A DNA stretch of 64,000 bases from Bradysia coprophila (lineage: Eukaryota > Arthropoda > Insecta > Diptera > Sciaridae). The notes under the pieces are model-generated. The model was not told the DNA's origin. It saw nothing but the letters and a program-made list of their open reading frames with translations, and made no database searches. The stretch's first letter is position 1, and every line of letters starts with the position of its first letter. Of the stretch, positions 12,601-26,374 are shown piece after piece. Both the position numbers and the translations under genes were made by a program. The stretch covers positions 1,121,921 to 1,185,920 of the forward strand of contig NC_050737.1 in NCBI RefSeq assembly GCF_014529535.1. Reading direction: 5' to 3'.

Positions 12601-15600
12601 TTTTGTCAATTCAAACAATAAGTGAATCGTATGTCATCTGTTATTGACGAGACGACGTCAAAAATAAGCACCCGACTGTGGTCAGCGTATTCACATATGA
12701 AACAAAACGTATGATGAAACGAAAGAAATAAAATAATTTGCGTCAAGAATTAACCTTTACGGCTGTCATCTGTTATCGACAACGACAGTGATAATTAACG
12801 ACAAGTTCTGACCGATGAGGTCTTATATAGCAAATAGCATGTTCAAAACAAATGAAGTAAAAGATTTCTGAATTAAATCTCTGAAAATCTTCGATCAAAT
12901 GAAGTAATAGATCAGATAGTAAAACTGTTAATATGCTTGCCGTCTGTGACATGTTAAGAGTAATATACACAGACAAAGTAATACATTTACTATGGTTGAT
13001 GCGATTTGCAAAAGGTTTTAGAGAATGTCTAATTCAATATTTTAGGAATGACATCCGTTGAAGGACAGATATATCATCTGCACAATTGGTGAAACTGAAG
13101 TGTCACAAGTGAAACGTTTTTTTAAAGTTTACTGTAGATGAAGTACCTATCTTTCATGTTACACGTCCTGTTCCATAAACGTTTTGAATTTGATTGCTAT
13201 AATTAACTATATTTAAATTAACTCAAATAAAAGAGACTGAAGCTCTAACATGACTTCCGTACATAACTATTAGCACCGACAGTAATTCAATCGATCAAAA
13301 ATATAATGAGATTGGACCGTTTTGACTTTAATGAAAAGCTGCATGCCCAAGACAAAAAATTCTAATGCTGCAAATTAACAAAAAAAAAAAAAACAGAGAG
13401 GAACACCATATTAGGCAAAGAACACCACTTATGATTTCAATCAATTTTTAATGAATCAAACAACAATTCAACAATTTTTTTATGACGAGATTCTTAACGG
13501 ATTGTAACTTTTTTTCGCTTGGTTATAATGTCACTTTATACGAGGTATTTTCACCGACACATTTAAGGAATTTCAAAATATTTAGATCCAATTCAACTGA
13601 TGATCACAGTTATAGGGGATGTACCGCTAAAGGTAATTTACCAAAATTAATATTTACCAACAATAACTCATCGTTATGCTAATAAAGTGTCCCAACATGA
13701 TACATTGCAAAAAAGAAAATTTTATTTTTCAAAAGTCCCCTTTTGCATAAATTAAATCGTGGCATTCGAACTCAAAATCAGATGTGGTTCCATTAGAAGA
13801 AATGTGGAAGAAATGATTTCAATTCGATAACTAAAGAAATGAGTCAGCAAAAACGAAGTTGTAAAATATTAATTGAGCCAACAAAATTGAATGAAAATAT
13901 TTAAAAATCTTTAAGATGGAGAAACAGAGAAGAATTCAATTCACAAGCTTAACTGCACTATCGTCAAATTAGGAATTTGTTTTGCATGAATAGGCAATAA
14001 ATTACATCTTACCTCTGTTAAAGGAACATTGAAATTATTTTATGAAAATCTTAGGAACACTTTGGAACGAATAAGATAAATAATATGAATTTAGCGCACC
14101 ATGCAGTCTACGTTTTAGAATGTTTTTTTAACCAGCAATAAATTTTGTCTGAAAACTTTCCAATTAGCTGGAAGTCCGTCGAAGAAGACGTGAAAATACA
14201 AAACTGGCAAATGGAAATATAGTTAAAACATTGCATTACGTAGGATGACTGGATGGCTATAATAAATACTTTTAGCGACACAATATAACAATCGAAAAAT
14301 TAGAATGAGTACGAGTTAGTGATATATGACGACTTTGTAATACAAACTTAGCACATAGCACATTACAAAGTCCTACATGTTTACTTACAATAACTTATAA
14401 CTTGCAGCAGAACTGCAGAACACAATGCATTGAATTCAGCCGCATTGGCATATCAATTTACGAACATATATCGTAAAATCATGACATTTAATGGATCGAT
14501 TGGCTTTTGAATATCAAGTTTATATTTCTTTACATTTTTCACGTTTTTTTTTATTTTCGCCGTACAAAAATATGCGTACAACAAACAATATTGTGCAATT
14601 GTAAGTACGAAGCGATTTATAGTTTTTGCACACACACTGCATATTATCTACTACATACATATTTCATTGAAGACCATTAGAAATGTAAAAAAAAAACGAA
14701 TCAACAACACCGACAATAAACAAAACGATTATTAGATTGTCCCGCGCAGTGTAACATTTTGCATAATATTCTTCGAATAAAACCGTGCTCGGACGAAAGT
14801 TCATGGGAGTAAGGAACCGGAAATGGTCGCCAAGTTCACATACTTAACATTATAAAAGTAATAGTAGGAGGCGTCTATTCACCTTTTACGTGTTTACGAA
14901 TTTTATTATAATTATCGTTGGTAATGTTTTTTTATGTGTTTTAATCCATACCGTGTATGAGCAATGCATCATCAATATGTGTATAGTATGTTATATATGC
15001 TTGCGTGTATCGTGTATCGTATGGGTTATTATATTTCTAACACTAAATCGATTTTTATTTATTATTATGTTTGAATGATGTATTGTTAAGACAATTAGGA
15101 ATGTCTATTTCCTCGGTGTGGTTTGAAATAAATTGAAGAAATAATTGTCCGACCGCGAAACTCTTTTTTTTTGCAAACAAAAACTCATTTTTTCCTTCTG
15201 TAACATTTAATATTCATGCTTCTTGATTTGTGAAGTTCGTGAACGAATAAAAAATGTACATGAGAAAAGGTTAGAAGTTATATCTAAGATCATGTTAGCA
15301 GATTAAAATGCCAAACAATTATAAGATAACCGAAACATTTGCCCACGCTTTTCAATATTTTCAGTGATTTAACAAACAATTTTTTTTTTGTTTCAAATCG
15401 GGCTGAATTTAATAATTTAATTGATTTTAATAATTCATTAAAAGTGCTAATAAAATTGCAAATCAAAAAAAGAAACATTCCGACATTGGCACTATTTTCA
15501 GCACCACATTTTTCGTTTAAACTAAATTTTTATGATTTCGAATATTATTTCAAAAATAAAGAGAAACAAAATGCAAAACGGAAAACTCAGCAACAGTGCA

Positions 15601-18060
15601 TTGTTATTTGGAAGCATAATTAGCAATTAATTGAATGTTAACACGTTCTAGGATCTAATAATTGATTTACGTTTGCGTGCACACGAAAAAAACGAAACTA
15701 ATTATCGACCGTGTGAATTTTATGAATGTGATAATTCTGATTGTGAGTGTGGTATATACAAATTAGCAGTCAAATATTTTTTTGTTAGCAATTCTATTAC
15801 CATAATCGGTACAACAACTTTGAAAGTAAAATTGTTACGATGAGACCGAAAATGAAGCATATAGATCTTGATAAATGAATATCGGAACATATCATATTAG
15901 CGAATTATAAGAAAAATGACAATGTCGAGTTTCTGCAGTTAACTTTTCAAATACTGTACTGGCGAGTTGGTTTTTTTTTTGTCTCTTCTACATAGATGAG
16001 TTAATTTGTTCGATAAAGGCGAGATGACTTACAAAAGTCGATTTGGAATGTCAACAACAAATAACTCTTGTTGTTTTGCACGGAACGAAGACTTACAGTA
16101 AACAAATGTCCTTGCTAGCGATGCGAAAAATCCTTATTTTGTCCACTAAGAAGCGTTCGTGAAAATGGCGTTTGGTTGTCATTCTGAGCATGAAAAATGT
16201 TGTGTTCACCTCGGGGAGAAAATAGAAAATTTCACCTTGAACGAATTACGGCCCTCGCAGACTTTCGCTCTTGGTGAAATTTCCTATTTTCTCCCCTTGG
16301 TAAACAAATAACTATTTCTAACAATACACGCGATTCGCCTGCACAATCTCTCTAAATTGTAATTGCATTCAAATTTAAGTTAATGTTGATATATCAACTG
16401 TTATTGTACGATTGGATTCCCGGTAAAATAACGTTCAATAAATCTGAAAAATGTGTATAGACGTCTGATGCATAAAACTGCATAGTGCATACCAATGAGG
16501 TCACATACGATTGCAAGTTATGCTTTTAATGCATAATAGCAATGCGTAACAAGCTACGAGCCATCGGCCAAAAACAAATTACCTAATTTACGAAATTTGG
16601 TAAAATTTTGTTGAACTGAATTTGAGTTAGTGAGATGAGGCCTGTTGGACGATCCAATTCATTTGCAAAGTAAATTCTTGGGGCAATTTTTTGTTCTGAC
16701 CGAAAATAATCAGTGTTTTTGTTGCAGTAATTTAACTTGTGGTTTTGTGGCATTTTTTTTTTTGAATTTATATTGTTTCAAAGGTCAACCGAGCATACCA
16801 ATGACCAATAAAACTACAGTTCCATTGGTAAAAAATTAATTTGATTAATATAATTGTCGCTTAGAGACACCTTGTTCTTGTTTATTTATGTACGATACAG
16901 CCCACTTAACAAATGCTCTAATGAATGAATAACATTTGATAAAAAAAGTGATGAAGTGGAAACTCGTTAAAAACAAATTCCGTAACCAAGAAAACCGCTT
17001 CCGATGAAGTAACAGGATTGATTTCATTTGATTTTACAAATATAAACCAATACTTTACGTGGAATGGTAGCTATTCCTCTTAGAAACGGCGAGTCATATT
17101 ATATAATGACAAAAATAAGCTCTCTTATAATAACAAGATATACGTTGAAACTAATGAAGTACAAGATTTTACACTTAGCGATAGCGTTAAATAAGCGAAG
17201 TAATAGATCTAATGATGAAATCTGAAAGGTTAATCAACTCAACAGAGTCTTAACACGTGTCTGATATGATTGAATGACTCTTATGAACTCGATTATTACT
17301 TCGTTATGGATCTTCTCTGTACAGAATGTGTAAAATAACTATTTAAATGAGCGGGAACGTTTTTTACTTGAATTGCATAGTCAAGATGAAAACCAATAAG
17401 GGACTGTCCATAAAAGACGTCTGGTTTATGGGAGAAATTTGTAATTTTACATTTTTGTGTGGAAATTTTTTTGATTTTGGGGAGGTAAGCAGCGGATAAT
17501 GTCGACATCTTTTATAGACAGCCACCAATAATTCTATTCATGCGTGGAAGAAGTCAACATAATTAAATGCAAATGCAAATAATTGACATATTATCTGTCC
17601 GGTCTTCGTACAGCACTTTTTTACTGAACAGGAATTTTGCAACTCTTATATGCGTAGCGAGATAAAAATTGGTTAAACTTAAGATTACGAAATGTAAATT
17701 ACTTTTTTACGGTAGGGTTAAAGATACTGCGAACTAAAACAACTACGAATTTATAGAGATAAGAAAAATATAAGAATTTATGTGGATTGGTTGCTTCTAC
17801 CTAAAAGTGGTATACTGAGAACGAAAATAAAAGAACTTACCGAAAATCGTAAACGGTCTATATTTATCACTTTGTATGTAAACGCCTTTCAGACCGCTAA
17901 CGTTTATCACTTGACTATCATTATTGTTGAACGATTTGTCTTGAACTAGAATTCGACTATCGTTTGTACCATTTCGTTCAATATCAAGCGCATCAGTAAT
18001 TGGTGTGGTCAGTGATGTTATTGTGTTATTGTTTGGTTCCGAATTTGTTGTGTGATGCAT
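6641..18060 (-). CDS. SLC41A: SLC41 family (MgtE-like) magnesium transporter
   Basis: Membrane transporter of the SLC41A1/2/3 family, which moves Mg2+ across the plasma or organelle membrane. Coding exons (minus) are 18060-17841, 11713-11454, 9322-9110, 9017-8906, 7823-7677, 7604-7457, 7355-7150, 7061-6913 and 6841-6641. All junctions are GT-AG with matching phases, giving 551 residues against 513 in human SLC41A1. The two MgtE-like repeats show the family signatures [18 protein letters not shown] (exon 3) and [17 protein letters not shown] (exon 7). Others are [15 protein letters not shown], and near the C-terminus [15 protein letters not shown]. About ten hydrophobic segments begin in exon 2 ([17 protein letters not shown]). 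The first exon encodes a polar Asn/Thr-rich N-terminal tail of about 73 residues that I cannot match to the family, and it starts at the first ATG. It appears replaceable by an exon at 39587-39677. The substrate is inferred from the family. The exact paralogue is not decided. Confidence 0.95.
9978..10109. repeat. Foldback repeat inside an SLC41 intron
   Basis: AATGTGGAACGGAGGTTTTT near 9984-10003 is an imperfect inverted copy of the sequence at about 10084-10104. The two arms flank about 80 bases that contain a second weaker inverted pair. There is no coding potential, and a short non-autonomous element is likely. Confidence 0.4.
12763..12965 (+). repeat. AATGAAGTAAAAGATTT dispersed repeat, best copy
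   Basis: This is a unit of about 200 bp. In order it has TCTGTTATCGACAACGACAG, GACCGATGAGGTCTTATATA, AATGAAGTAAAAGATTTC, GAAGTAATAGATCAGATAGT and TATGCTTGCCGTCTGTGAC. Recognisable copies in the same order occur at 28750-28960, 41165-41510 and, inverted, 53150-53285. Shorter pieces lie at 7973-8065, 17140-17260 and 38993-39090. It has no terminal repeat or coding frame that I can define. Confidence 0.6.
16212..16299. repeat. Hairpin repeat in an SLC41 intron
   Basis: GGGGAGAAAATAGAAAATTTC at about 16212-16232, followed by ACC, is the inverted copy of the arm at 16272-16299. The arms are about 26 bases, and the tip of about 34 bases holds the GC-rich GGCCCTCGCAGACTTTCGC. This fits the set of hairpins whose tips contain CTCG or CGAG motifs. 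Confidence 0.55.
17140..17260 (+). repeat. AATGAAGTAAAAGATTT dispersed repeat, diverged copy
   Basis: AATGAAGTACAAGATTTT is followed about 45 bases later by CGAAGTAATAGATCTAATGA. Order and spacing match the copy at 12763-12965, but the flanks are poorly preserved. Confidence 0.45.
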
Positions 18061-21000
18061 GGTGGAAGCTTTTTTTTGCCTTTCGTTTTAAATTTAATTT
18101 TTATGTTTAATTTGTGTAAATGCCCGGGTTGTTGGGCGGTTTTGTATTGAGCAATTTTATTTGTTTGTTTCGTTTGTTTATTTAATTAATTTAATTCTTC
18201 AGATTGAAAAAAAAAACTTTTTTTCTTTACGAAAATCACTAATCACTGGGGTTTTATATATGGTTGCGTTACATGTCGTTTTTTATATTTATGTTAAAAT
18301 TCTCAATTACGATTTGGATGTTGGTCTCGTTTTTTTTAGTAACAAAAAACTGATGAATTTCTAAAGTCAAACAAAATAATAGTTTGGTCGGTTATAGCCA
18401 TTTGTTCTTTTGTTCAATTTCGAAAACAAAACACACTATTCTTTAAGATAAACCATAAAACAATATAATATTCACATGCTCTCAAGGGACACACGACAGT
18501 ATATAGGTATGAAATGGAGTAACAATAATTGGTTAACCTTGTTACAAAACCTCGACTTGACACAGGCAATACGAAAATGATTGAATTTGTATTGTTGGGA
18601 AAAAAAATGTTATCGGGGCCCTTATCACCACTCATTTATTGCATTATACTTAATGTGTGACCAAACGGCATCGACGCATCTTAATAATTATATAGATGAT
18701 AAAGATTCAAGTTAAAACACATCACATGCACAGCACTGACACGGTGATGTATATAATAATATACAGATGCGGATATAATCAAAAGGTTTTATTTTGTTGT
18801 TGTTTTGATTATTATTTCACATTTTACGTTTCTTTTTATTACCTGTGCCACACTTAACGCTTAAGCTGGTCTGAACCATTGCAGACGAATTGGACTATTG
18901 ATTGATTAGACATTAATTGCAGAGCGATTGATCACATAAGATTTTCAACATAGAAATGTTCGGTTTATACAACTTGAAGGTCTTATTGCAATTTAAAAAT
19001 ATTGAATTACTAGTAGCAAAACGGTTGGAATAGAGTAAATGCAGAGCTGAATTTAAAATGTTATGGAATGGAGTCTCTGCGCGTTTTGTGCATGAATGTA
19101 AAGACTGAACCAATTAATATCAGCTATTTAAATACAACTAGAAATTGCGCGAAATTGTACTAATACTCTGGCTGTTTGTTTCTGATAAGTTGATAAAATG
19201 AGTGTTTCGTTTTGGAAATTTTGTATGGCGCACTATAATACGGGAAAGTTCAATTTTATTTTTTATTGCATCTGGATTGTAAACAATAGTAAAACGAATT
19301 TGGTTACTCTGCATTGTGTCGCAATTTTGTTGATAAAATTGTCTGAACGTAGGTTGTTCTGAAGGGAGTTCTGTAACTGTATCTGTTCTAAATGAATTAA
19401 ATTAGAGAATTTGTAGAGGTGCGACTGATGAAAGTTTTAAAATGAAATCAACATTTTCGGGAGACATAAGACATCGGTTCTAAAATTGGAACTATGCGCA
19501 AGATTAGGAAAATGTTAGTGAACTTGGAACTTGCTATGGTATTATATCTTCGGCTGACGAATTATGGTAATAAATCATCAATATGTTTTAGCGATAACAG
19601 CTCACTCTCGTATATAATACAGAAATACACATTTTTTTTCGGATGGTTTCATATTTAAATAGATCACCTAATTATATAATTAACTACACGATGTAATTTG
19701 TAAATGTTGTTTAACCACTAAAATAGGTTCACGTGAATGCGATAGTGGAAACAAATGTAATATTTTGTCGGTAACAACTTTCTGAGCACACAAATCGCAC
19801 AAATGGTTCAATAAAACGAAACTTTTGGTTTCAGGAAAAAAAAAACAATTTTATGAATATTGCATTTAGAGTGGAAACCATTACACAAATTAGACGTTGT
19901 GTGTAATTAATAACCTTAATTTGTAAGAATTTAACTTTTTTTTATCCCATCTTAGGTCAGTTTCTTATTCGCTTTTAACGAAATCGGAGTTTTTGTTTCG
20001 TTTTTTTTATGAACTCGCGCAACACAATTTCATGTATTTGTCGAACATTTCAACGTTTAATTTCAGAGAGAAAACAAAAACTTTTAAAATCCGACTAAAA
20101 TATTGCATCGGTAAATTTAAATTAAAAAACAAAAAAAAAATAATTTATTTGGATTTTCCATCAAACGCATAATTTAAAAAAAAAACGTGAATCGATTGAA
20201 ACCGCGTATTGTATTTTATATTATGGGGAAAAAATATATCAACACTCGAATCCGACGGAATGAAATCGCTAACTGTCTATGCATCAAAAACTAAACAGCT
20301 GAATTCAACTGTCTTTATGAAATTCAACAAATCACGGTGGAAAAAATGAAAGATTATTAGAGACTATGGGGACGTCATAAAGAAAATTTTTATATGAAAC
20401 TGTGCGCGCTGTAATTTTTTGAGAGAGATGTGTCTTATATTATTGTGTTGTTACCTGTGCAATGTTTGTTTAATTTTATCTTCTTCTTTTTTTTTGTATG
20501 GAAATATGGTCTGTCTGGATGGTTGCTTAAAGTGTTTTGTTTGGAAATTGTAGTAAAGAAAAATATGATTTGTATGTACCTCTTCTTCAAATGAACAAAT
20601 AAATTTTTATTTAAAAAAAAAAATAGTTTCGTTTGGAAACTTTATATTTTAATTTAAGTGTTCAATGTTCTATGTGCTGACCGTAATCGACACTCAATTT
20701 ATTCCGATTCAAAATAAAATTTAAAAAATAGTTTTTTTTTAATAAATGAAGCACATCAATATAATTGTCTGTTTCAATTCCGAATTGCACTGTGTTAATT
20801 TGTCTTCAATTTTAAATTAAAATTTTCTTTTTTTATTAATAAAATTTTATTGGCATGCGAATATGACCGGTGTAAAATAAGATCTGACAATAATTACTCG
20901 AAATGTCCAAGATGTTATAAAAAAAATGGTAGGAACGATAAAAATCGCAATTAGATATGCTTACTGTGCGCGCGCAAAAAGCTTATTTAAGTTTATCATC

Positions 21001-24000
21001 TTGCGACTGTATTTTTTTCCTTTACTGTGTTATAGATAATGGTCGGTAGCTTAGCCGAACATTTCAGTCTAATCCTACATTGAACGATTAAAAATTCGCG
21101 ATAACGAATTAAAATTCGCATGCCCGCCATGTGTGTGTTTATATAGCATAAAAACCATTTTTTTTGTCTTTCAAGCTTACGTCTTCATTGTTATTGATTC
21201 ATCGCGACGATACTCTTATAATTGTTGTTGTTATTAACGAATTATAATTTATTAATTTTTTTTTTGTCATGAGTGAATCATTGACTTATTACAATTTGAA
21301 TTTTCGCTCTTGACGTCAATGTATAGAATCCCCTAATTAAAAAATTGAAACGTTCCTTTCAATTTTTTATAATATTGGCAAACGTGACCAAAATTATCAT
21401 GCGAATGACTAACACGATATCGAATCCTTTAAGTAATATTCGTGTATTATGTTGCTAAATCCATGGTGTTAATGCCTAACGATTAATACAGTACTTAATG
21501 CAAGGAAAATAAGCCGTTGAGATCAAATTGACGATTTCTATTTTCGTTGTGTACATTCAGAACGTTATTACAAATGAAAACTCACAATGTGACACAACAT
21601 TGCCGTGCACATTGCTTGCACGTCGAATGAATGTCATTTAGTATGCACATTAGCGTTAATTTGAACAGATAAAACATAATTACCGGTGGATGGTATATAA
21701 TTATTAGTATACAGTCGTATGCAGGAGGTATACGAAAATTCATAACATTTTCTGATAATCTGCACTTCAGGAGAATCTTCTCTACCTTCCTGAAAATATA
21801 AACTTTGTCGCTATGAGTTTTGACCTCCTGTTGGAGCAACACAAATGCAATCCCACCTTGCTGTCTCATTAAGTCAAGTTCAAATTAAAGAAAGTCTTTG
21901 GATCAATTAATGTTGCAATAAAACGGATCGATTTTATCATAATGTCGATAATTCAATTGGTGATGATTGATGTCAGCATTGATCGAAATTAGATTGCACC
22001 TGGTCGGCTTGTTGATTATTCTGTTGCAAAATTATGCACGTTCTAACATCTCTAAAAAAAGTGTGACTATCTGACTACAGTGCTCCAGTGGGTACGCACA
22101 ACAGGCCAATTAGAGACTTAAGTACTGCTCACTACAGCAAAGCACAACATTCTGTGACACAGCGTATCACGTAGGGGTCATACAACATACGGTAGTAATT
22201 TCAGAATTCAGGTAAATGATTGAGTAAAATTTACTGAACTCTGTGTCATATTGCAGTAATCGATAGGTTCCCATTCATAAAGGGACCCGCAAATACCGCA
22301 AAAATAAAAAAATGATGGGTTCGACAACCTATTGTGAAAATCACACCTTGTCGTTAGTCGTTAGCCTCTAGTTTCTGTCTGGTGAGGTCAAAAAAATGCT
22401 CTTGTTTAAACATCTGTTTTTTTTCAGTTTTTGTTCATATTTTTCCTCAATGTTTTACAGTAGCTACTCTTTACAGACTATAAGGCACGGTAGTACAGGG
22501 GAATCACCAAAAACAAATCTGGACTGGACTGATGGATATCCATTTTTATGGAAACTTCAAACAGTAATTTATGTGTTAAGATATGTGACCTTTTTACTGA
22601 ATTTTTGTTTTTGTTTCATTCGCATCATTCCTTTAAAATATATGTCTCTGAGGTAACGAAACCCACAAGACAGTTGAAATGATGTTCATTTTGTTGTAAA
22701 TCATTTAATTTAATAATAATTTTGTTTCAATAATTTTCGTGTATGAACACGACATGGGCTCGATGCAATGACGTAAAACTATCGATGTTATACAGGAAAA
22801 AAGAAGAAGAAAAAGAAACAAACATGACGTGATCGAAATAGTTAAATTAACTGCTGATTAAATCCACGTTATGTTTTTTTTTTGCTGTTATGTTAAGCAG
22901 CAATTGTTTAAACTTTTCGATGTCAAGTGACTCTTCCTAAACTGTGACTGTGTGTTGTATAAATCGTAGCTATATTATTAAATTTCTCATCATAATATCA
23001 AACCTAAAAACCTTTACTGAGGTAAAATGAGTTTCGAGAGAAGAAAGAAAAGTAAATAAATAAATTTATTGATGCAAATCGAGGTTGTGATCAAGTTTAT
23101 AAATTTATTATAAAATAAAAGATTTTGCTGGTGGGTGTCGTTAAAGAACTATGCGTTTTTTGTTGTGTCTTTTTTTACGTTAATGGTCTTAAGCAATTTT
23201 TGTTTTTATTTATCTGCAGCTATGATACGTATGGAACGAAAACTTTTTACATTCAAATGTGTAGCTTGACCACCCATACGTTTATTTTATTCGCCTCAAA
23301 TAAAGTCGCATTAGACCGTGCTCTTCCGTGAAAACTGACGTTTTGGCCTAATTCAGTCTCAATTACAAATAATTTACTTAAATTTGTTATGCATAAATGA
23401 AGACAGTGTTTACAATAAATACCAGGGGGCTAGTAACATCTTTCAATCATTCAACTTTGACCTTACTAAATTTAGTTGCGTTTCAAATGTAATAAATCTG
23501 AAAGTACACTGACTACACTTCACTTGAGTGAAGAATTTGAAATTCAGCTAGTGTTCATGCTATTATTAATAGCGAATTGGTCGGTTTATTCACTTGAACG
23601 TGTGTGTGTGGTAGAATAAATCGGATAACACACTACTGATATAAACAATTGCATGAACACCAGCTGGTAAAAGATCAGCTGTTGTAGTCGATTTATAGTG
23701 TAGTCGATAACGCAAATTTTGTTAAGGAACGTTTACCGAACGAGTTCCGGCAAACGAGTGATTGGAGGTTGTTGGGGACATCGAAGAAATAGTTTTCTGA
23801 AGAAGAGACAGAAAATTCCACCTCATCCCTTCAAAGTTTAAGTACAGAGGTGTCTTTGTCGAATTATTGAAACGCAGAGATACGTGTGATAGCTCATTTA
23901 AAAGGTAAAGGTTCAAAGTTTTTTTTTGTGTAGCTAGATTTTCCGAATTTTTCAAATCGTTTAAGACTTTTCCGACTTTTCTTCAAATTGATGTTTCAAA

Positions 24001-26374
24001 TTTAAGGTTAAAGGTAAATAATTTGTTAAATATGTTCGGAAGTAAATTTTTTTTGCTACAATTTTGCCGAAGAAAGTATAATTGTATTTTACAAAATGTA
24101 GGTGCCACATTAATTTTTCGTGAAAAAATTCCATGGTTTTGCATAAGATTTTTAGACCGGTTTTTTGGTCAAAATTCTTATCTTTGATTTTCTTGTTTAG
24201 ATTGCTTTGAAATCGTAAGAAATACATAGAAACACAAAATTTACGTCTTTAAACATTTTTAAAATGTAATTTTTGTCAATAACGATTTTCGATTTCCTCG
24301 CCTTCAGGGAAATTTGAACCACCCTAACATGCTTAGACTACACTATAGTGGCAGTGGTGAGTCTCAGTTGACGAGAGTTCGAAAAACAGCATCATTTAGA
24401 TATTGAACTAGAGGTGAAGACCGGCGGACTACACCAAGAACTGACTCGATCCTATCACTTTTAAAATTTTCAGTTTATAATGGTGGATTGTCTGTAAAAA
24501 CAATTTAAACTATCACCTTAATTACGACCCCGTAAATTTACGTATTACAAGCAACAGTTACTTCCGTGCTATAATGTAATTGATGCTCAATTAATTGATT
24601 GGGCTCATTAACAGTTTTGGAAGCTTTCAGTTGGTCAGTAAGAAAGGCACCATTTTATATATTCCCGATGGTTGTGCAGTTACGCGACTGTATTGGGCTA
24701 TTAGTCGTAATTTTTTAATCGACATACGGTTTGTTGAAATAATTTTTCATATCAAATTGGAAATGTTTTGATGTCTTACGGTGACCTGTGAAAGCAATTT
24801 ACTCCGAGCAAGGGGGTGTTCAAAAAAAAAGATGGAAAATATTTTAAGATTGTGGTATTTTAGGCGAAAGAAATGAAAACGACCTTATATTGAAACACAC
24901 CATTAACGTTGCGCAACAGAATGTCTTAAAAAAAAATATTTTGATAAAGCAATAACGATTTCAATAAAATTGTTCATTGAGAGAAACTTGGATATCTAGA
25001 ATTCGAAATGTAGGTCCATTACCTGCACGCATCATCTCCCCAATGAACTAAATTTGTTTCATAAAATATAAAATTATTTGATTTCTCGACAAACGGAACC
25101 CGTCTGAGAAAGCTAGCTTCAGTGTAGGTACTAAGGTAATTTTTTTTTTATTACAATTGCAAATCAATGAGCGTCATAATTTTCGTCTTATCAGTGTCAC
25201 AGCGTTAAAATATAGTTTCCAGTTCAAGAATTTTCAATTAAAATCTGTTGTCAAAGTTTAATTGAAAAATGTGGTACGTAGGAAGAAACTATTGTGGTAT
25301 AAAGATGGAAATTGTTTTCATTTCAATGTCGAAATTGCATAAATTGGCGTCACTGTTTGTGTATGTATGCCTTTGTTGCAAAAGCAAATGAGTTATAATT
25401 ACAAAGTATATTTTTTAGCGCTTCCATTCCATACTGTTTTAATATTAAATGTGTTTTGTAGCTACAACTCCGCGTAATGGTAATGAAATTGCTTCATTCA
25501 AACACACTTGCACGTGTCACGTTATTACGCTTTTGGAAGAATTTCTAATACTGAAAATATTGCATGAAATCAATTTATTATTCGGAATAAAGTGAAAGAG
25601 ATTGCCATAACCACTGTTAATTTTCGCAAATTAATTTCTTATTGACTGAATTGGAACATCCTAGAATTTAATTGAATTTTAAGTCACAATTGACAAAAAA
25701 AACCGAACGAAGGCAACATATTGAATCGATCCGAGCCGAGCAGCTTGTTTATCAATAAACAATTCATTTTTCTTAAATTAGATTTTTTTTGTAGAAGTCC
25801 CGACTTGACGACAGTTTTGTCTCATTTGAATTCAGAATAAATTTTTCAATGAATGTTAAAAAGATGCTAAAATGTTCCAAAATCTGAAAATCGTTTAATA
25901 TAGCAGGTTCGATATGGTTTGTGTGAATAATTTATTTTTGTATGGAACATTCACAAGACTACGTGACTTTTCGGTTTGCAGAAAGTTTATGGTTGAAAGC
26001 TTTTGCGGTTTACATTCAGATCATTTTCTAAAGGATGAATTGATAAGAAATTTCAGATTCCTTATCTGAACTCCACGCGTGAATTTAAAAAAAAAAATAA
26101 TTCGGTAGCAGAGTTCAGAGTTGCAGTCAGAGAACACAGACGCGTGGATATTAGATTTTGTTAATATGATATAATATAACATAAAAGCTTTGATACTGTT
26201 ATGCACTCGTAAAAACTGACACTTTCGTATCTAAGCTGTTGTTGCTGTTATTCTCCGTATCTCTGATACCTCTCAGTTCGTATGTTATGTTAAACGACAA
26301 TTAAAAGAAACCAGGGAAGCGGATAAGAACAGCAAGAAGATCTTAGACACGAAGGTTTCAATTTCAATTTTTAG

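Larger units (their letters stand above)
11714..17840. other. Long SLC41 intron between the first and second coding exons
   Basis: This intron of about 6.1 kb holds no convincing exon. It contains an inverted repeat at 12081-12215 (TATTGCCTGTCTCATACGAA and its complement), copies of the AATGAAGTAAAAGATTT repeat at about 12763-12965 and 17140-17260, and a hairpin at 16212-16299. The remainder is AT-rich with simple A and T runs. Confidence 0.6.

Noticed and set aside
21582..21869. 95-residue minus-strand frame in the putative SLC41 intron
   Set aside because: No splice signals giving a usable phase for SLC41, and no recognisable domain.
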